Shown here: piece after piece, positions 40,650-51,341 of the stretch | Position numbering within the stretch: the first letter of the stretch is position 1 | Layout of the letters: every line of letters starts with the position of its first letter | Source of the DNA: Dugong dugon | Taxonomy: Eukaryota > Chordata > Mammalia > Sirenia > Dugongidae | Assembly: GCA_030035585.1 (NCBI GenBank) | Contig: CM057465.1 | Coordinates: 32,630,001 to 32,694,000 of the forward strand | Reading direction: 5' to 3' | DNA length: 64,000 nucleotides | Position numbers and translations under genes: made by a program | The notes under the pieces: generated by a model | What the model saw: the letters and a program-made list of their open reading frames with translations, nothing else | The model's database searches: none | What the model was told of the DNA's origin: nothing

Positions 40650-41480
40650 AATCGAGATCAGCGCAAGGCTGAGGTGCAGGTCTCCAGCCCTTTTACCAAT
40701 TCTGATGCCAGCTGTCCTCCCCATGGCACTTTCTATTTCTCTGCTGGGTTTTGATAACCTGTTGCAATGGCCACACAGAACTCACAGACCATACTTACAG
40801 TTAAGCAATTTATTAAGGAAGTAACAGGGTACAAGTCGGGATCAGAATCAACAGGCTACAACTCAGGATAAGGATCAGGAAACATGTAGGCAAGGTCTGG
40901 AAAGCTCCCCCTAAGTGAAGGGCACATCCCTCCCTTCTTCAGTGCATAACAGCTCTCTCAACCCCTCTCAGCAGTGCAAGCAAACAGGCCTTTTTCTCTG
41001 CTGTGCATTCCCCCTGAGGACAGGCCTTTAGTAGGCTTCCTCAGGACAGGCTTCTCTGCCTTCGGCCTCCTTACCGACAGCTTTGCCGAGGGGCCCATCA
41101 CTATCTTCAGTGTTACAGCCCTCAACCTATGTTACAGCTCTTCTAGGAGGTTCATTGCCCTCTCTCTCTCTGCTTCTTTTGTCTTATCTTTTCTTTCCTC
41201 CTTCTGCTTGTCTTCTTCCTGTCTGAAAAAACCTCTGTGGGGATGGCTGCATATACATACAAACTCCTTGTAAATTTCAAGGCATGACCCTCCCACCGGG
41301 GCTACAAACTGAACAATCCCCTCTCGGTAGGCCACAGATACTTCATTTGCACAGTAGGCTATAGTAACTTCATTTGCATAGTCTAGAGTTACTTCATTTG
41401 CATAATACATTGACCAATCCCTGCAAGGTTCCTACCAATCACAGGGCAGGCTGCAGCCCAGGATCAGACAAAAAGTATCA
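40650..41480 (-). mobile_element. LTR-like repeat, copy 1
   Basis: Shares two blocks with the copy at 55606-56165: 'tgcaatggccacacagaact' with the 'tttattaaggaagtaac' region (AATAAA on the minus strand), and later 'aatcccctctcggtaggcca' with 'cagatacttcatttgc'. The order, length and a single poly(A) signal suggest a solo LTR on the minus strand. It carries an array of octamer-like motifs near the end that would be U3. Family not identified. The limits are approximate. Confidence 0.5.
41328..41406. promoter_or_regulatory. three 27-bp repeats each with an octamer-like motif
   Basis: Units start at 41328, 41355 and 41382. ATTTGCAT occurs at 41372-41379 and 41396-41403, and ATTTGCAC at 41345-41352. 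ATTTGCAT is the POU-factor octamer. In the minus-strand LTR this would lie in U3, where enhancers sit. Confidence 0.55.
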
Positions 41481-42547
41481 AACCAAGTTATTTATAGCTT
41501 ACCCAGGAAATGTCAATCAACTTGGACAAAAGTAACAAATCCTCTGGGGTAGAAAACTAGGGCAAAGGTAACTCCTCAGATTTTGGGGGGTAAATCTCTC
41601 AAATTGTTTTTTCAAAGAATCAAGGCAAAAGGCCACATAAAGGAACTCATTTCACCACAGTCCTTATCAGCACTGCAGGGCCAATGAGATTGGACAGGAG
41701 GGCTGGTGCCCAGCGGCCTACATTTCTATGACTTATACAATTCCACTGTTATCCTATTAGGTAGAGAAGGGTTAAAATATTAGCTTAATGATACCCTTTC
41801 CAGGTTACCAGATATAGTAAGAGGAAGAAATTATATGTGACTTCCATGACATTCTTTCAGTGTTCAGGCCAAACTCCTTGATAGGACATCTGCCTGGAGG
41901 GAGGGAACAGGGGTCTCACCCATATAGTTAGGATCAAGGAGTGTATTAATACAGCTGAGAACTACAGAGTCTTCAATATCCCTGTTAGCCTCCTGCCACA
42001 AACAACCACCACAATGTGGAAATAAGGCACACAACAGTTGCTCAAGTTAGAAAGTCAACATCAAGGAGACGGGAGGCCTAGCCCTTGGATAGGGCAGAGA
42101 GTCCTTGAAGTACAACAATAAACAGACACAGACCTTTAGTAAATACTCTTAACCATGCCCACAGCTAGTCTTGATTTAGCTGCATGGAAAAAATTAAGGA
42201 AACACATGTGTCAGAATCCTATCCTTCTTCAAGGCTCGACCACTCCAAAAAGTCCTCCCAAATGCAGCCAATCAGAATGGTTGTCAGCAATATTAAATCG
42301 CATATTTACTGGTACCAAAAAAAAAAAAAAAAAAGTGAATGCTATTTCAAACCATTACCTTCTGAAGGAAGGTTGGCAGACCTACTAAAGGAAAACTCAA
42401 GGTCTTCACTGGTCTTTTGAGCTCATAAATAGGTGCTGTGTATTTAATTTATGTGAACATTTTGAGGTTTGGGGTACATACTGGAGTTTGGAGAGAGCTG
42501 ACTTGTGCATAATATGAACAGAATTTGGCATACCTGAAAGCTTTGGA
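41481..42547. other. no recognised gene; A-run at 42317
   Basis: About 1.1 kb. An 18-base A-run at 42317-42334 follows sequence that I cannot match to a retrocopy. Confidence 0.35.
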
Positions 42548-42925
42548 GTATGGAAGGAGGACAAGGTCTAGGAGCCAAAGCAAAGTCTCTATTGTTAGGA
42601 AATCGTTTACAGCTGAAGGGACCCCTGGTGGCACAGTGGTTAAAAGTTTGGCTGCTAACTCACTTCTTGGAAACCCTACTGGGCAGTTCTACTCTGTCCT
42701 ACAGGATCACTATGAGTTGGAATCGACTCAATGGCAACGGGTTTTGTTGGTTTGGTTAGAGGTGGAGAGACGTTTTCAGCCAGAAGTGTTCTGAATTGCT
42801 GTCTCTCTATTAAGAGGAGGGAAATCTATTGGCTGTGAGGAGGAAAAGAGGCATGAACCTGGGCCTGAGAACACATCAGTGCAAAACGGCTCTAGCTGGT
42901 GCAGCACAGAGCTCTGGCTAATTAG
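42548..42925 (+). repeat. duplicated segment, copy 1 (interrupted by a SINE)
   Basis: 'gtatggaaggaggacaaggt' and 'gccaaagcaaagtctctatt', and after the SINE 'gaggcatgaacctgggcctg' and 'ggctctagctggtgcagcac', align with 44215-44440. Without the SINE the copy is about 230 bp. Confidence 0.85.
42617..42756 (+). mobile_element. AfroSINE with internal deletion
   Basis: 'gacccctggtggcacagtgg', then a direct jump from 'ggctgctaact' to 'cacttcttggaaaccctact', then 'gatcactatgagttggaatc'. About 30 bp around the B box are missing. Confidence 0.92.
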
Positions 42926-44214
42926 TAACTAGAAAGGGCTGAGGTGAAAAGGTAAGCGAGGGAAGGGAAAAGAGGAGTCAGCAAAATGGTGAGTATGGTT
43001 GTATGAAGTGGCCTGACAGAGGGAAAATGAATGTTCTGAGGAAGGATGGCCCAAAGAACTTTTGGGAATGATAGTGCTAAGACTCAATTTTTAAATGCTT
43101 GCATTTCTGCAGTGTAAGCCCCTCTATAAAATTTCAGTAAAGTTGGCTGCATATACAAAGGCTTTGAGTGAGCGACTATTTCTGTGGAAACTAAGGAAAG
43201 AGGCTTAGTTTTATGTCTGTGTTCACGTGGAATAAAACAAGAACAGTATTCAGGATAGTAAAACCATCTACTACATAAGCAGGATGTAGGAGCCACAGGC
43301 AAGGCCATGAAAACTAAACCCTCCAGAAATTTTCATCATCTCGTGTCTTGCATTTGACTTTCCTCTGCTCTGGATTGGAGGACAGAGAAGCCAATCTCAT
43401 CTAGCTCTCAGGGGCAGGTGACTCCAGCTGACTATCACTCAGGTAATCTATACTGACTCTGCTGAGGCCTGTGTCATGTGATTTGAAGGATGCAAGAAAA
43501 ACCCCCTAACCAAAAACATGAAATATCTCTCCCTGGCCAGTGCCAGAGCCTGAAATCAACATCATCATAACTTCTTTAGGTTGAAGCATTAAATTCTCTG
43601 TTAAAATGCAACCACACTCTGTAACAGGTAATATTAAATCATTCTCACTTATGCTTGCTTATAAATTCATTTATCATATTGGTTTCATTCTCCGAAGGAA
43701 AGATGTGTTGGTTCCGATAAAGAAGAGAGAGCAGGATAAGAAGATATTAGGTAAGGCAGGCTCAGGGCACCAAAGAGGTCTCTGGGCATCCAGGGAGAGA
43801 ACAAAGGCAGAGAATCTACCTGACTGATGTGGGAGTGGAGGAGGGCCGCTGGAAGGGCTGAGGAGAATGCAGGAAAAGTGACGGACAACAAAAAGGCAGG
43901 AGAAAATGCACTAAAAATAAATTTGCTTCTTCATTTTTTCCCTAAAGCTGCCTGCTATCTTGGGTGACTTCAATAACTTACAGGCAGGGAGAACTTCCCT
44001 TTGAACGGGCTGCCCTGAGAGACACTAAAATAACATGACGTGAAGGACCCTTCTGGCAGTGGCAAGCCTACCATAGCTGGGTTTCCAGAATCACAGAGGC
44101 AGACTCCAAACTTTATCTATTGGCTACCAATGCACCCTGCTGAACCTGTGGGCCTAGCCTGGTGGTTATTTTTAGGCAAGTTCCTGTTTCCATGACTGAC
44201 TGGGAACTGTGAAG
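42926..44214. other. no recognised feature
   Basis: About 1.3 kb between the two copies of the duplicated segment. No gene signal. Confidence 0.35.
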
Positions 44215-44440
44215 TATGGAAGGAGGACAGGGTCTAAGAGCCACTGCAAAGTCTCCATTTTCAGGAAACCATTACAGCTGGAGAGAAGCTTTGGCCCAGA
44301 ACTCTTGTGGGTTCCTGTCTCCCTGTTAAGGGGAGGGAAGTCCGTTGGCCTTAGGCAGGAAAGTGGGCATGAACCTGGGGCTTAGGAAGCCCTGAGAACC
44401 CATTAGTCCCAAATGGCTTTAGCTGGTGCCGCAGAGCACC
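44215..44440 (+). repeat. duplicated segment, copy 2
   Basis: 'gaagtatggaaggaggacag', 'actgcaaagtctccattttc', 'tgggcatgaacctggggctt' and 'ggctttagctggtgcc'. Same orientation as copy 1, about 1.67 kb downstream. Confidence 0.85.
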
Positions 44441-44448
44441 AGCTAAAG
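44417..44448. other. perfect 13-bp hairpin
   Basis: CTTTAGCTGGTGC, six-base loop, GCACCAGCTAAAG. The matching position in copy 1 is not palindromic. Confidence 0.9.
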
Positions 44449-44811
44449 GGGTGTTGCAGAGTGTTAGTCTGAGGCTGCCTCTAATTGGATGATTCCTCTA
44501 TTTAGAGCCCTAGCTAGGCATGCTGGGGCTGCTCATCCACCCACGGGGAGGACTTCTAGCCTCCATCTTCTCTTCTTAATCTTTGTTTAGGCCTTGCCCA
44601 CACTCTGCACCAAAGCCAGCCTTGCCTAGCATGGAACTCTAGTATCCTCAAAAGTCATCTGGCACAGGTCAGTGTGTGCTGAAAGGAAGTGCAGGGTATT
44701 CTGAGAGATTTTATTCAGTAAATACAGTGGCATGTAGACAGTGCATGAACCTCAGTCTACTCAGATATGTAAGAAATTATGCATTACCAATTTTTATTTT
44801 CAGTCCACACA
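44449..44811. other. no recognised feature
   Basis: Plain sequence. Confidence 0.4.
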
Positions 44812-45238
44812 GTCAAATGCCTTTTCAATTGCCTCATATGCATGTGAAAGTTCCATAGTGAAAAAGGAAGACAGAAGAATTGATGCACTTGAATTTGGTG
44901 TTGGCAAATATTGAATATACTGTTGACTGCCAAAAGAACGAACAAAATCAGTCTTAGGAGAAATACAACCAGAATGCTCCTGAGAAGTGAGGATGGTGAG
45001 ACTTCGATTTGCTTACTTTGGACACATCATCAGGAAAGACCAATGGCTAGGAAAGGACAACATGTTTGGTACAGAGTCAGCGAAAATGAAGAAAAACTTT
45101 AATGAGATGGATTGACACAATAGCTCCAACAATGGACTCAAATATACCAATGATTATGAAGATGGACCCAGTGACATTTCGTTCTGTTATACATAAGGTT
45201 GCCATGAGTCGGAGCCCACTAGACGGCAACCAACAACA
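44812..45238 (+). mobile_element. RTE LINE 3' end
   Basis: 'cacacagtcaaatgcctttt', 'gactgccaaaagaacgaaca', 'ccagaatgctcctgagaagt', 'gagatggattgacacaatag' and the end 'gccatgagtcggagcccact', then 'agacggcaaccaacaacaaa'. Homologous to 23690-24159. Coding sequence is decayed and 5' truncated. Confidence 0.88.
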
Positions 45239-45799
45239 AATTTGTATTTTCTTTAAATCAACTTAATTCTGATTCCAAGCCCCGTTCTTATTGGACTGTG
45301 AAGAAGTTAAACCTTAGGCCTTCTTGTGGCTTCCCCCTGCAAAGGTGTAAAGGCCCTGGGGGCTAACATAATGCCAAGGTGGGGAATTACCTTGGGTTGT
45401 TAGACATGGGTCACACTGACTATGGCTGAGACACCCATTCCCAGGCTCTGCCACTTCTTGGCCAAGGCTGGAAAACTTCGGGTAGGTGGGGAACACAAGT
45501 GTGTAGAGCTCAGACCTCCTACGGGCACTCTCACTGTTTGTCAGCCCTGCTCCCCTAGTCTCTGCCACCTCCTGAGTAGGGTGCAAGTTCTGAGGGTAGG
45601 ATCTCTGCCTTCCAGCCACTGGCAATTTGTCCTTATTCCTTCTCAGAAACTCTCTCCCATTCCCTACCCCCTCCAGGATACCCTTCAACCATTTAGTTTA
45701 GGACAGAGCCTTGAATTTCAGTCCAGACTTTTTTGTATTTAGCCCTGCTAAATCCCTGAGATAAAGAATCACAGTTTGGCCGACATTAGGGTTCAGGAT
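45239..45799. other. no recognised feature
   Basis: Moderately GC-rich. Open stretches on both strands (45314-45742) have no domain. Confidence 0.35.
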
Positions 45800-45905
45800 C
45801 TCCATTTGAAATGAGACATGGGGAGGTTAAATGACTCACAAATTATGTGCAAAACCTAAACCAGAAGCCAGGTCTCCTGATTGTAGGCAAGTGTTATTTC
45901 CATGA
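45800..45905 (-). mobile_element. MIR, antisense fragment
   Basis: 'acatggggaggttaaatgac', 'ccagaagccaggtctcctga'. Confidence 0.5.
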
Positions 45906-46188
45906 CACGACCAAATGGCAAGTCAGAGAGCATCCAGAAAATGCCAGTTTGGGGCTGAGCAAGCAAGAAGCTGAAGGCTCTCTTTTGTTTTATTATCAAC
46001 AATACGGAAGCTGAAGAAAACCAGTTAGTGGAGGGGAGGGTGCCAGCAACCACTTGATTAGATCTTCATTCTTGTGGTTGCCAGCCAGTGCCATGCAGTG
46101 AGAGCCTGAATATGGAAGAGAGGCCATGCTGTCAACACAGATAGCACCTGTGTTTGCCTAGTTCTGCCACCCATTTAAAGCAAACAAG

Positions 46189-47559
46189 GGGGCGGGGCCA
46201 AGACGGCAGAGTAGTCAGATGCTTCCTGTGGTCCCTCTTACAACAAGACCCATAAAAGCAAGTGAATTGATTATATGTGACAATCTAGGAGCCATGGACA
46301 TCAAAGGCAAAGTTGAGGAATCGGACAGAGTGGCAAGGGTATGAAGAGACAGTTTGGAAGCAGCAAGGAGTTGCCAGACCTGACCCAGAAGGCTGGATCG
46401 GCTGGTGGGAGTGGTGAGGCAAGCAGCGGCGTTCAGGACACATTTTCCACATTGGGAGAGACCAAGCAGCAGAGGGTCTATTCAAGCCTCTAGAACCAGT
46501 GAAAAGTGACGCTCAATCAGCAAAAGAGAAGTACATACATCTAACTGACCGTGTGGATCAAAAAACACCCCGTTTGGGAAGAACCCCTCTCCCATTTACT
46601 GCCTCCTCCTCACTCTACACTGGGTCCTGGGCTGGCTTCAGTGATTGTTGCATCCCCTGGGCTGGAAGCAGGACCCATCATGTGCCCTGAGCCATTCTCC
46701 CAGCCTTGGAGAGGGAACAAATTAACAAACAGGAGAAAATAATCTGCCAGCTCCCCTAAGCCAGGAACTCAGGGAGCTCCTTTCCCTAGGCACAGGCATA
46801 AGGGGTCCACAGACTTTGAATGCCTTTCACCCCCTGCATAGACTTATGTGGGCCCATTTCAGCAGCGTAGGCCCTCATTAGCACAACACAACAGGGTATA
46901 TACCTAAAGCCTAACTTCAACTGTATCAGCTATATGGTGGAATGGCAGGTCCATGACATTTGACACCTCTCTGCCCATTAAGCAGGGTCCTTACCTACCC
47001 ACATCAGGGGCCTGAGGACTGGTGGCTCCACCCATACCACCTAGCTACCTGCAACAGGGGTCCAAGAATAAGTGGAGCCTCCCAGTCCTTACAGCCAACA
47101 ACACTGGGTGCCCATAGTCCGGCTGCAAAACCTATCTACCTACGCACTCTAGGGAAGAGGGAAACGCTTTCCTTCCAGACACTCAGGGGCAGCCGTCAGC
47201 CCCCTGCCTTGCTCAGCACGTGACCCCCTACTGCAGCCAGACACCTGGGCCTACTCCAATCACCCCTGCCCATCTAGGAATGCAGGTGAAAGCCTGCACC
47301 ACACACTTGGTGATGGACTACCTGGACAACTGAACTGAATCCATACAAGAAAAGTAAATGGACTTCTAGGCTCACATACCTAGTAACAGATGTAACCACC
47401 TGTTGACAGGATGTTAGAGCTTCAAACGCACCAATAATCAAACTAGCTCATATGAGCAGCTTATTTGGGTGTATCAAAACAAAACAAAACAAAAATCTAG
47501 GGCACAGTAAGAAAACATAAAATAAATAAATATAATAACCTACTGATGGCTGTGAGACT
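46189..47559 (+). promoter_or_regulatory. L1-D 5' UTR
   Basis: The first bases contain a GC box (GGGGCGGGGCC) directly followed by AAGACGGC, close to the YY1 site AAGATGGC that sits at the start of many L1 promoters. The segment is GC-richer than the flanks and shows no clear similarity to the L1-A 5' UTR. The end is set by the approximate start of ORF1. Confidence 0.65.
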
Positions 47560-48556
47560 ACAGTCAATATAAAATCACATAAAGAAGTAGACCATGATGG
47601 TTTCAGCAAGCTCCCAAAACAAAGAATCAAGAAATCTCCTGGAGGAAGAGAATTTCTTGTAATTGCTGGAGGCAGAATAGAAAAGATTAATATACAGAAC
47701 TCTTCAAGAGATCAGGAAGGAGATGAGGCAAAACGCAGAACAAGCCAAGGAACTCACAGACAAAGCAATAGAGGAACTTAAGAAGATTATAGAAGAGTAT
47801 AATGACAAATTTAATAGGCTGCAAGAATCCATAGAGAGACAGCAAACAGAAATCCAGACGATTAACAATAAAATTTCAGAATTAGACAACTCAACAGAAA
47901 GGAGCAGAACTGAGGCAACATAAGTCAGAATTAATGAGATTGAGGGTAAAGCACTTGACACCAACTTATTTGAGGAAACATCAGATAAAAGGATTTAAAA
48001 AAATGAAGAAACCCTAGAATTATGTGGAACTCTATCAAGAAGAATAACCTACAAGTGACTGGAATACCAGAACAAGAGGGATAAGAGAAAATACAGCGAG
48101 AATTATTGAAGATATGTTGGCAGAAAACTGCCTTGATATCGTGAAAGATGAGAAGATATCTAGCCAAGATGCTCATTGAACCCCACATAAGGTAGATCCC
48201 AAAAGAAAGTCACCAAGACATATTATAATCAAACTTCCCAAAACCGAAGAGAAAGAGAGAATTTTAAGAGTGGCTAGGGATAAACGAAAAGTCATCTACA
48301 AAAGAGAGCATCAATAAGGCTAAGCTTGGACTACTCAGCAGAAACCATGCAGGCAAGAAGGCAACGGGATGACATACATAAAGACTTGAAGGAAAAAAAT
48401 TGCCAACCAATAATTATATATCCAGCAAAACTGTCTCTCAAATATGATGGTGAAATTAGGGCATTTCCAGGTAAACAGAAGTTTAGGGAATTTGCAAAAA
48501 CCAAACCAAAATTGCAAGAAATGCTAAAGGGAGTCCTCCAGTTAGAAAATCAATAA
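47560..48556 (+). pseudogene. L1-D ORF1, dead
   Basis: The coiled coil is clear (MRQNAEQAKELTDKAIEELK, then RLQESIERQQTEIQTINNKI). A middle part has KVDPKRKSPRHIIIKLPKTE and RILRVARDKRKVIY. The C-terminal part has MDYSAETMQARRQRDDIHKD and ends EMLKGVLQLENQ. At least two frame changes and internal stops are present. The order and size fit an L1 ORF1 protein, an RNA-binding trimer. Confidence 0.8.
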
Positions 48557-48740
48557 CATCAGATAACAACCCGAGATTAGAACACCGGACAGAGCAGCAC
48601 ATATCAACCCAGATAGGGAAGTCACAAAAATAAATCAAAGCTAAAACACTGTAAATAGGGAAACAGAGATGTCAATATGTAAAAAAATGACATTAAAACA
48701 TAAAAGAGGAACTAAGAAAATGTAGTCATAGATCTTTCAT

Positions 48741-48962
48741 ATGGAGAGGAAGTCAAGGAGATATAAAGAAATAAAACAGTGGTTTAAACTTAGAAAAATA
48801 GGGGCAAATTTTCAGGTACTCACAAAGGAAACTAACAATCCTACACATCAAAATAAACAACAAGAAAAATATAAAGACTCAGCAAATACAAAATCAACAA
48901 CAATGAAGAAGACGAGAAGAAACTACATAAAGAAAAATGACTCAGCACAGAAAATTAAGTAG
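48741..48962 (+). CDS. short open frame in the ORF1-ORF2 spacer of L1-D
   Basis: A 73-codon lysine-rich frame starting MERKSRRYKEIKQWFKLRKI. It ends 43 bp before the ORF2 start. It corresponds in place and sequence to the frame at 13557-13910 in L1-A. No known domain. Coding status uncertain. Confidence 0.3.
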   Translation: MERKSRRYKEIKQWFKLRKIGANFQVLTKETNNPTHQNKQQEKYKDSANTKSTTMKKTRRNYIKKNDSAQKIK

Positions 48963-49005
48963 AACACAGAAACTGTCAACAACACACACAAAAAAAGGCA
49001 TCAAA

Positions 49006-49748
49006 ATGACAGCACTAAACTCATACCTATCGATAATTACGTGGAATGTAAATAGACTAAATGCACCAGTAAAGAGACAGAGAGTGGCAGATTGGATAAA
49101 AAAAAAAAACCACTATCCGTCTTTATGCTGCCTACAAGAGACACACCTTAGACTTAAAGAAACAAACAAAACTAAAACTCAAAGGATAGAAAAAAAATAT
49201 ATCAAGCAAGCAACACTCAAAAAGGAGGAGGAGTGGCAATATTAATCTCTGACAAAATGGACTTCAAAGTAAAATCCACCACAAAGGATAAGGAAGGGCA
49301 CTATATAATGATTAAAGGATCGGTACACCAGGAGGACTTAAGTATAATAAATATTTATGCACCCAACGACAGGGCTCCAAAATACATAAAACAAACTCTA
49401 AGAGGACTGAAGAGAGATAGACATCTCCATAATAATAGTAGGAGACTTCAACACACCACTTTTGGTGAAGGACAGAACATCCGGAAAGAAGCTCAATACA
49501 TGGAAGATCTAAATGCCACAACCTACTTCATCTTACAGACATATACAGCAGCCAAGTATACTTTCTTTTGCAACACACACGGAACATTCTCCAGAACAGA
49601 CCACATATTAGGTCATAAAGCAAAAATTAACAGAATCCAAAGCATAAAAATATTACAAAGCATCTTTTCTGACCATAAAGCCATAAAAGTAGAAATCAGC
49701 AACAGAAAAAGCAAGGAAAAAAAAAAAAATCAAACACATGGCAACTGA
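49006..49748 (+). pseudogene. L1-D ORF2, endonuclease part only
   Basis: Starts MTALNSYLSIITWNVNRLNA, followed by CCLQETHLRLK, the catalytic QETH motif of APE-type endonucleases. A frameshift near 49233 leads to MAILISDKMDFKVKSTTKDK, then IINIYAPNDRAPKYIKQTLR and finally SDHKAIKVEISNRK with the SDH motif. The frame ends before any reverse transcriptase motif. Confidence 0.88.
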
Positions 49749-49812
49749 ACAACTCCTTGCTCAAAAACTACTGGGTTATAGAAGGAATTAAGGACGGAAT
49801 AAAGCAAACAAG

Positions 49813-50236
49813 CAGGGGCTCAAGGAAGGCAGGAAAGAAAACTCTGAACCTGGCATCCAGTGAGGCGGAGTTTTGCTCAGTGTGAACATTCCTCATCCTC
49901 CTGCTGGCGATGAACCCCTTGCCCCTTTGTCAGAAGCTCTCTTAACTAGAAGGTGTCCAATTTTGGAGACAAAGGTGGAGTAATGGGTGCTTATTGCTTT
50001 AAAGTCTGCTTCATATAGTGAGGGTCTGGAGGGGATTGGGGGCAGAGCTTGTCCAGAGCTCAGGAAGGAAGCCCTGTTGGCTTTGATGCCCTATTACCTT
50101 CCTTCGGGAGCATTTCACATCCCTCTGGACACCCTGACCTTCTGGTGCTCAATATCTTGATGCTACTTAGCTCCCCTTCTCCACACTCCACTCGTACCTG
50201 AACTGCCCAGGCAATATCTCAAGCACAAAAACAATA
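49813..50236. other. no recognised feature
   Basis: Plain sequence flanking L1-D. Confidence 0.4.
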
Positions 50237-50586
50237 CAGTAAAACCTGCAAAAGCCAGAATCTGTGTAAGACAGAAACCTGTCAGAGAAGAAAAACCAAA
50301 TACAGCGAAAACTGTGAGAGCCTGAACTCCATGGGACTGTCTTGTTTTTCTGGGTCTTGCAAATTTTCCACCCTTGGCAGGGTGCAATTGTACCACTTTT
50401 CTATCACTGTCTATTAGCGGAAAATATTTGAGGTTTCCTTCTCTGACAGGCTTCTGTCTTATACAGGTTCCATCTTTTGCAGGTTTTACTATATTTTCCA
50501 CTAAAACAAGCCATAGAAAAGTAGTAAGACTGCACCCTGTCAAAAGCGGAAAAACAAGGCAGTGCTGGCTCTCACAGTTTTCACTG
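50237..50586 (-). mobile_element. TcMar-like MITE split by a second copy of itself
   Basis: Outer copy on the minus strand: 50237-50302 plus 50494-50586, with ends CAGTAAAACCTGCAAAAGCC and GGCTCTCACAGTTTTCACTG. Inner copy on the plus strand: 50303-50491, starting CAGCGAAAACTGTGAGAGCC after TA and followed by TA (50492-50493). Removing the inner copy and one TA rejoins the outer copy in the order seen at 507-694. Confidence 0.82.
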
Positions 50587-51220
50587 TGCTTCCCTCCTCA
50601 TTCCCATCAAATCTTCCATTTCTGGATGTCATGTTATCAGGAATGAGGAGGTGGTGGTGATTAGGCTCACATAAATAATTCATTTTAACATATTATGAGT
50701 CATAGGAATGTTTATATTTAAAAGAAACACTCTAGTAGAGTGTAAACTCCGTGGATTCAGAGATTTTTGTCAGCTTTGCTCAATATTGTGATTTGATAGA
50801 AAATTAATACATTAAACAACAGAAAAGGTCCAGCAATAGTATGGTTTAAAATTACCCTTAAGAGAAATATTCAGTAATGTTTGTCAACTTTGGAATGTAA
50901 TTTATCATTTTGGTATTGTTGAAAGTCACAGCAATAATAACAACAATGATGGAAAAAATGCTTTCTCAGAAGGTAATTTCATAATAAGCTTAACCCTAGT
51001 TTATCTGAATTCAGAAAACAAATGACATATTAAGCTTCAAATAAAATAAGGCACGTAAGGCAAAAGGGATACTCTCAGGAGAAGGTCAGGTCACTGACAG
51101 CCAAGAGATCTTTCAAAGTCACATTCTTTGCTAAAACAAACATGGTCTCTGGAGCAGAATTTTTCAAACTTCATCTCATTAGTGTTGTGAAATCAATTTT
51201 GTTTCTAATAGTATGAAACT
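50587..51220. other. no recognised feature
   Basis: AT-rich plain sequence. Confidence 0.35.
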
Positions 51221-51280
51221 AAATGGAAAAGAATGAAATGGAATGGGATGGAATGAGATGGGACAGGAGGGAATGGATGC
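51221..51280. repeat. degenerate (GAATG/GGATG)n tract
   Basis: 'aatgaaatggaatgggatgg' followed by 'aatgagatgggacaggaggg'. Short and impure. Confidence 0.8.
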
Positions 51281-51341
51281 ATGTATAATATAAAATATTA
51301 CTGTAGATTGTAGTCTAAAATATTTGAAAGGTAAGGTCTGA

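Larger units (their letters stand above)
46189..49800 (+). mobile_element. L1-D: L1 LINE truncated at the 3' side
   Basis: It starts at a typical L1 5' end ('ggggcggggccaagacggca', then 'gagtagtcagatgcttcctg') and holds the 5' UTR, ORF1, spacer and the endonuclease part of ORF2. It stops at 49800 with no reverse transcriptase, 3' UTR or poly(A). The exact 12-bp repeat AAAGCAAACAAG lies at 46177-46188 and 49801-49812, and the 5' junction is TT/AAAG. The reading frames carry stops and shifts. Confidence 0.88.

Noticed and set aside
41132..41410. Peptide with repeated YANEV motif on the minus strand
   Set aside because: The repetition comes from the 27-bp DNA repeats in the LTR-like element. 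There is no sign of a coding gene.
42317..42334. A-run as the tail of a processed pseudogene
   Set aside because: The upstream sequence has no recognisable coding remnant and no clear poly(A) signal or target duplication.
46189..46700. GC-rich start with a GC box as a CpG-island gene promoter
   Set aside because: It is the L1-D 5' UTR, bounded by a target duplication and followed by L1 ORF1.
50237..50586. A 350-bp near-palindrome as a replication or hairpin element
   Set aside because: Better explained as one MITE copy inserted into another in opposite orientation, with TA duplication.
51221..51280. GAATG-like tract as pericentromeric satellite
   Set aside because: Only about 60 bp, impure and isolated, so a simple local repeat.
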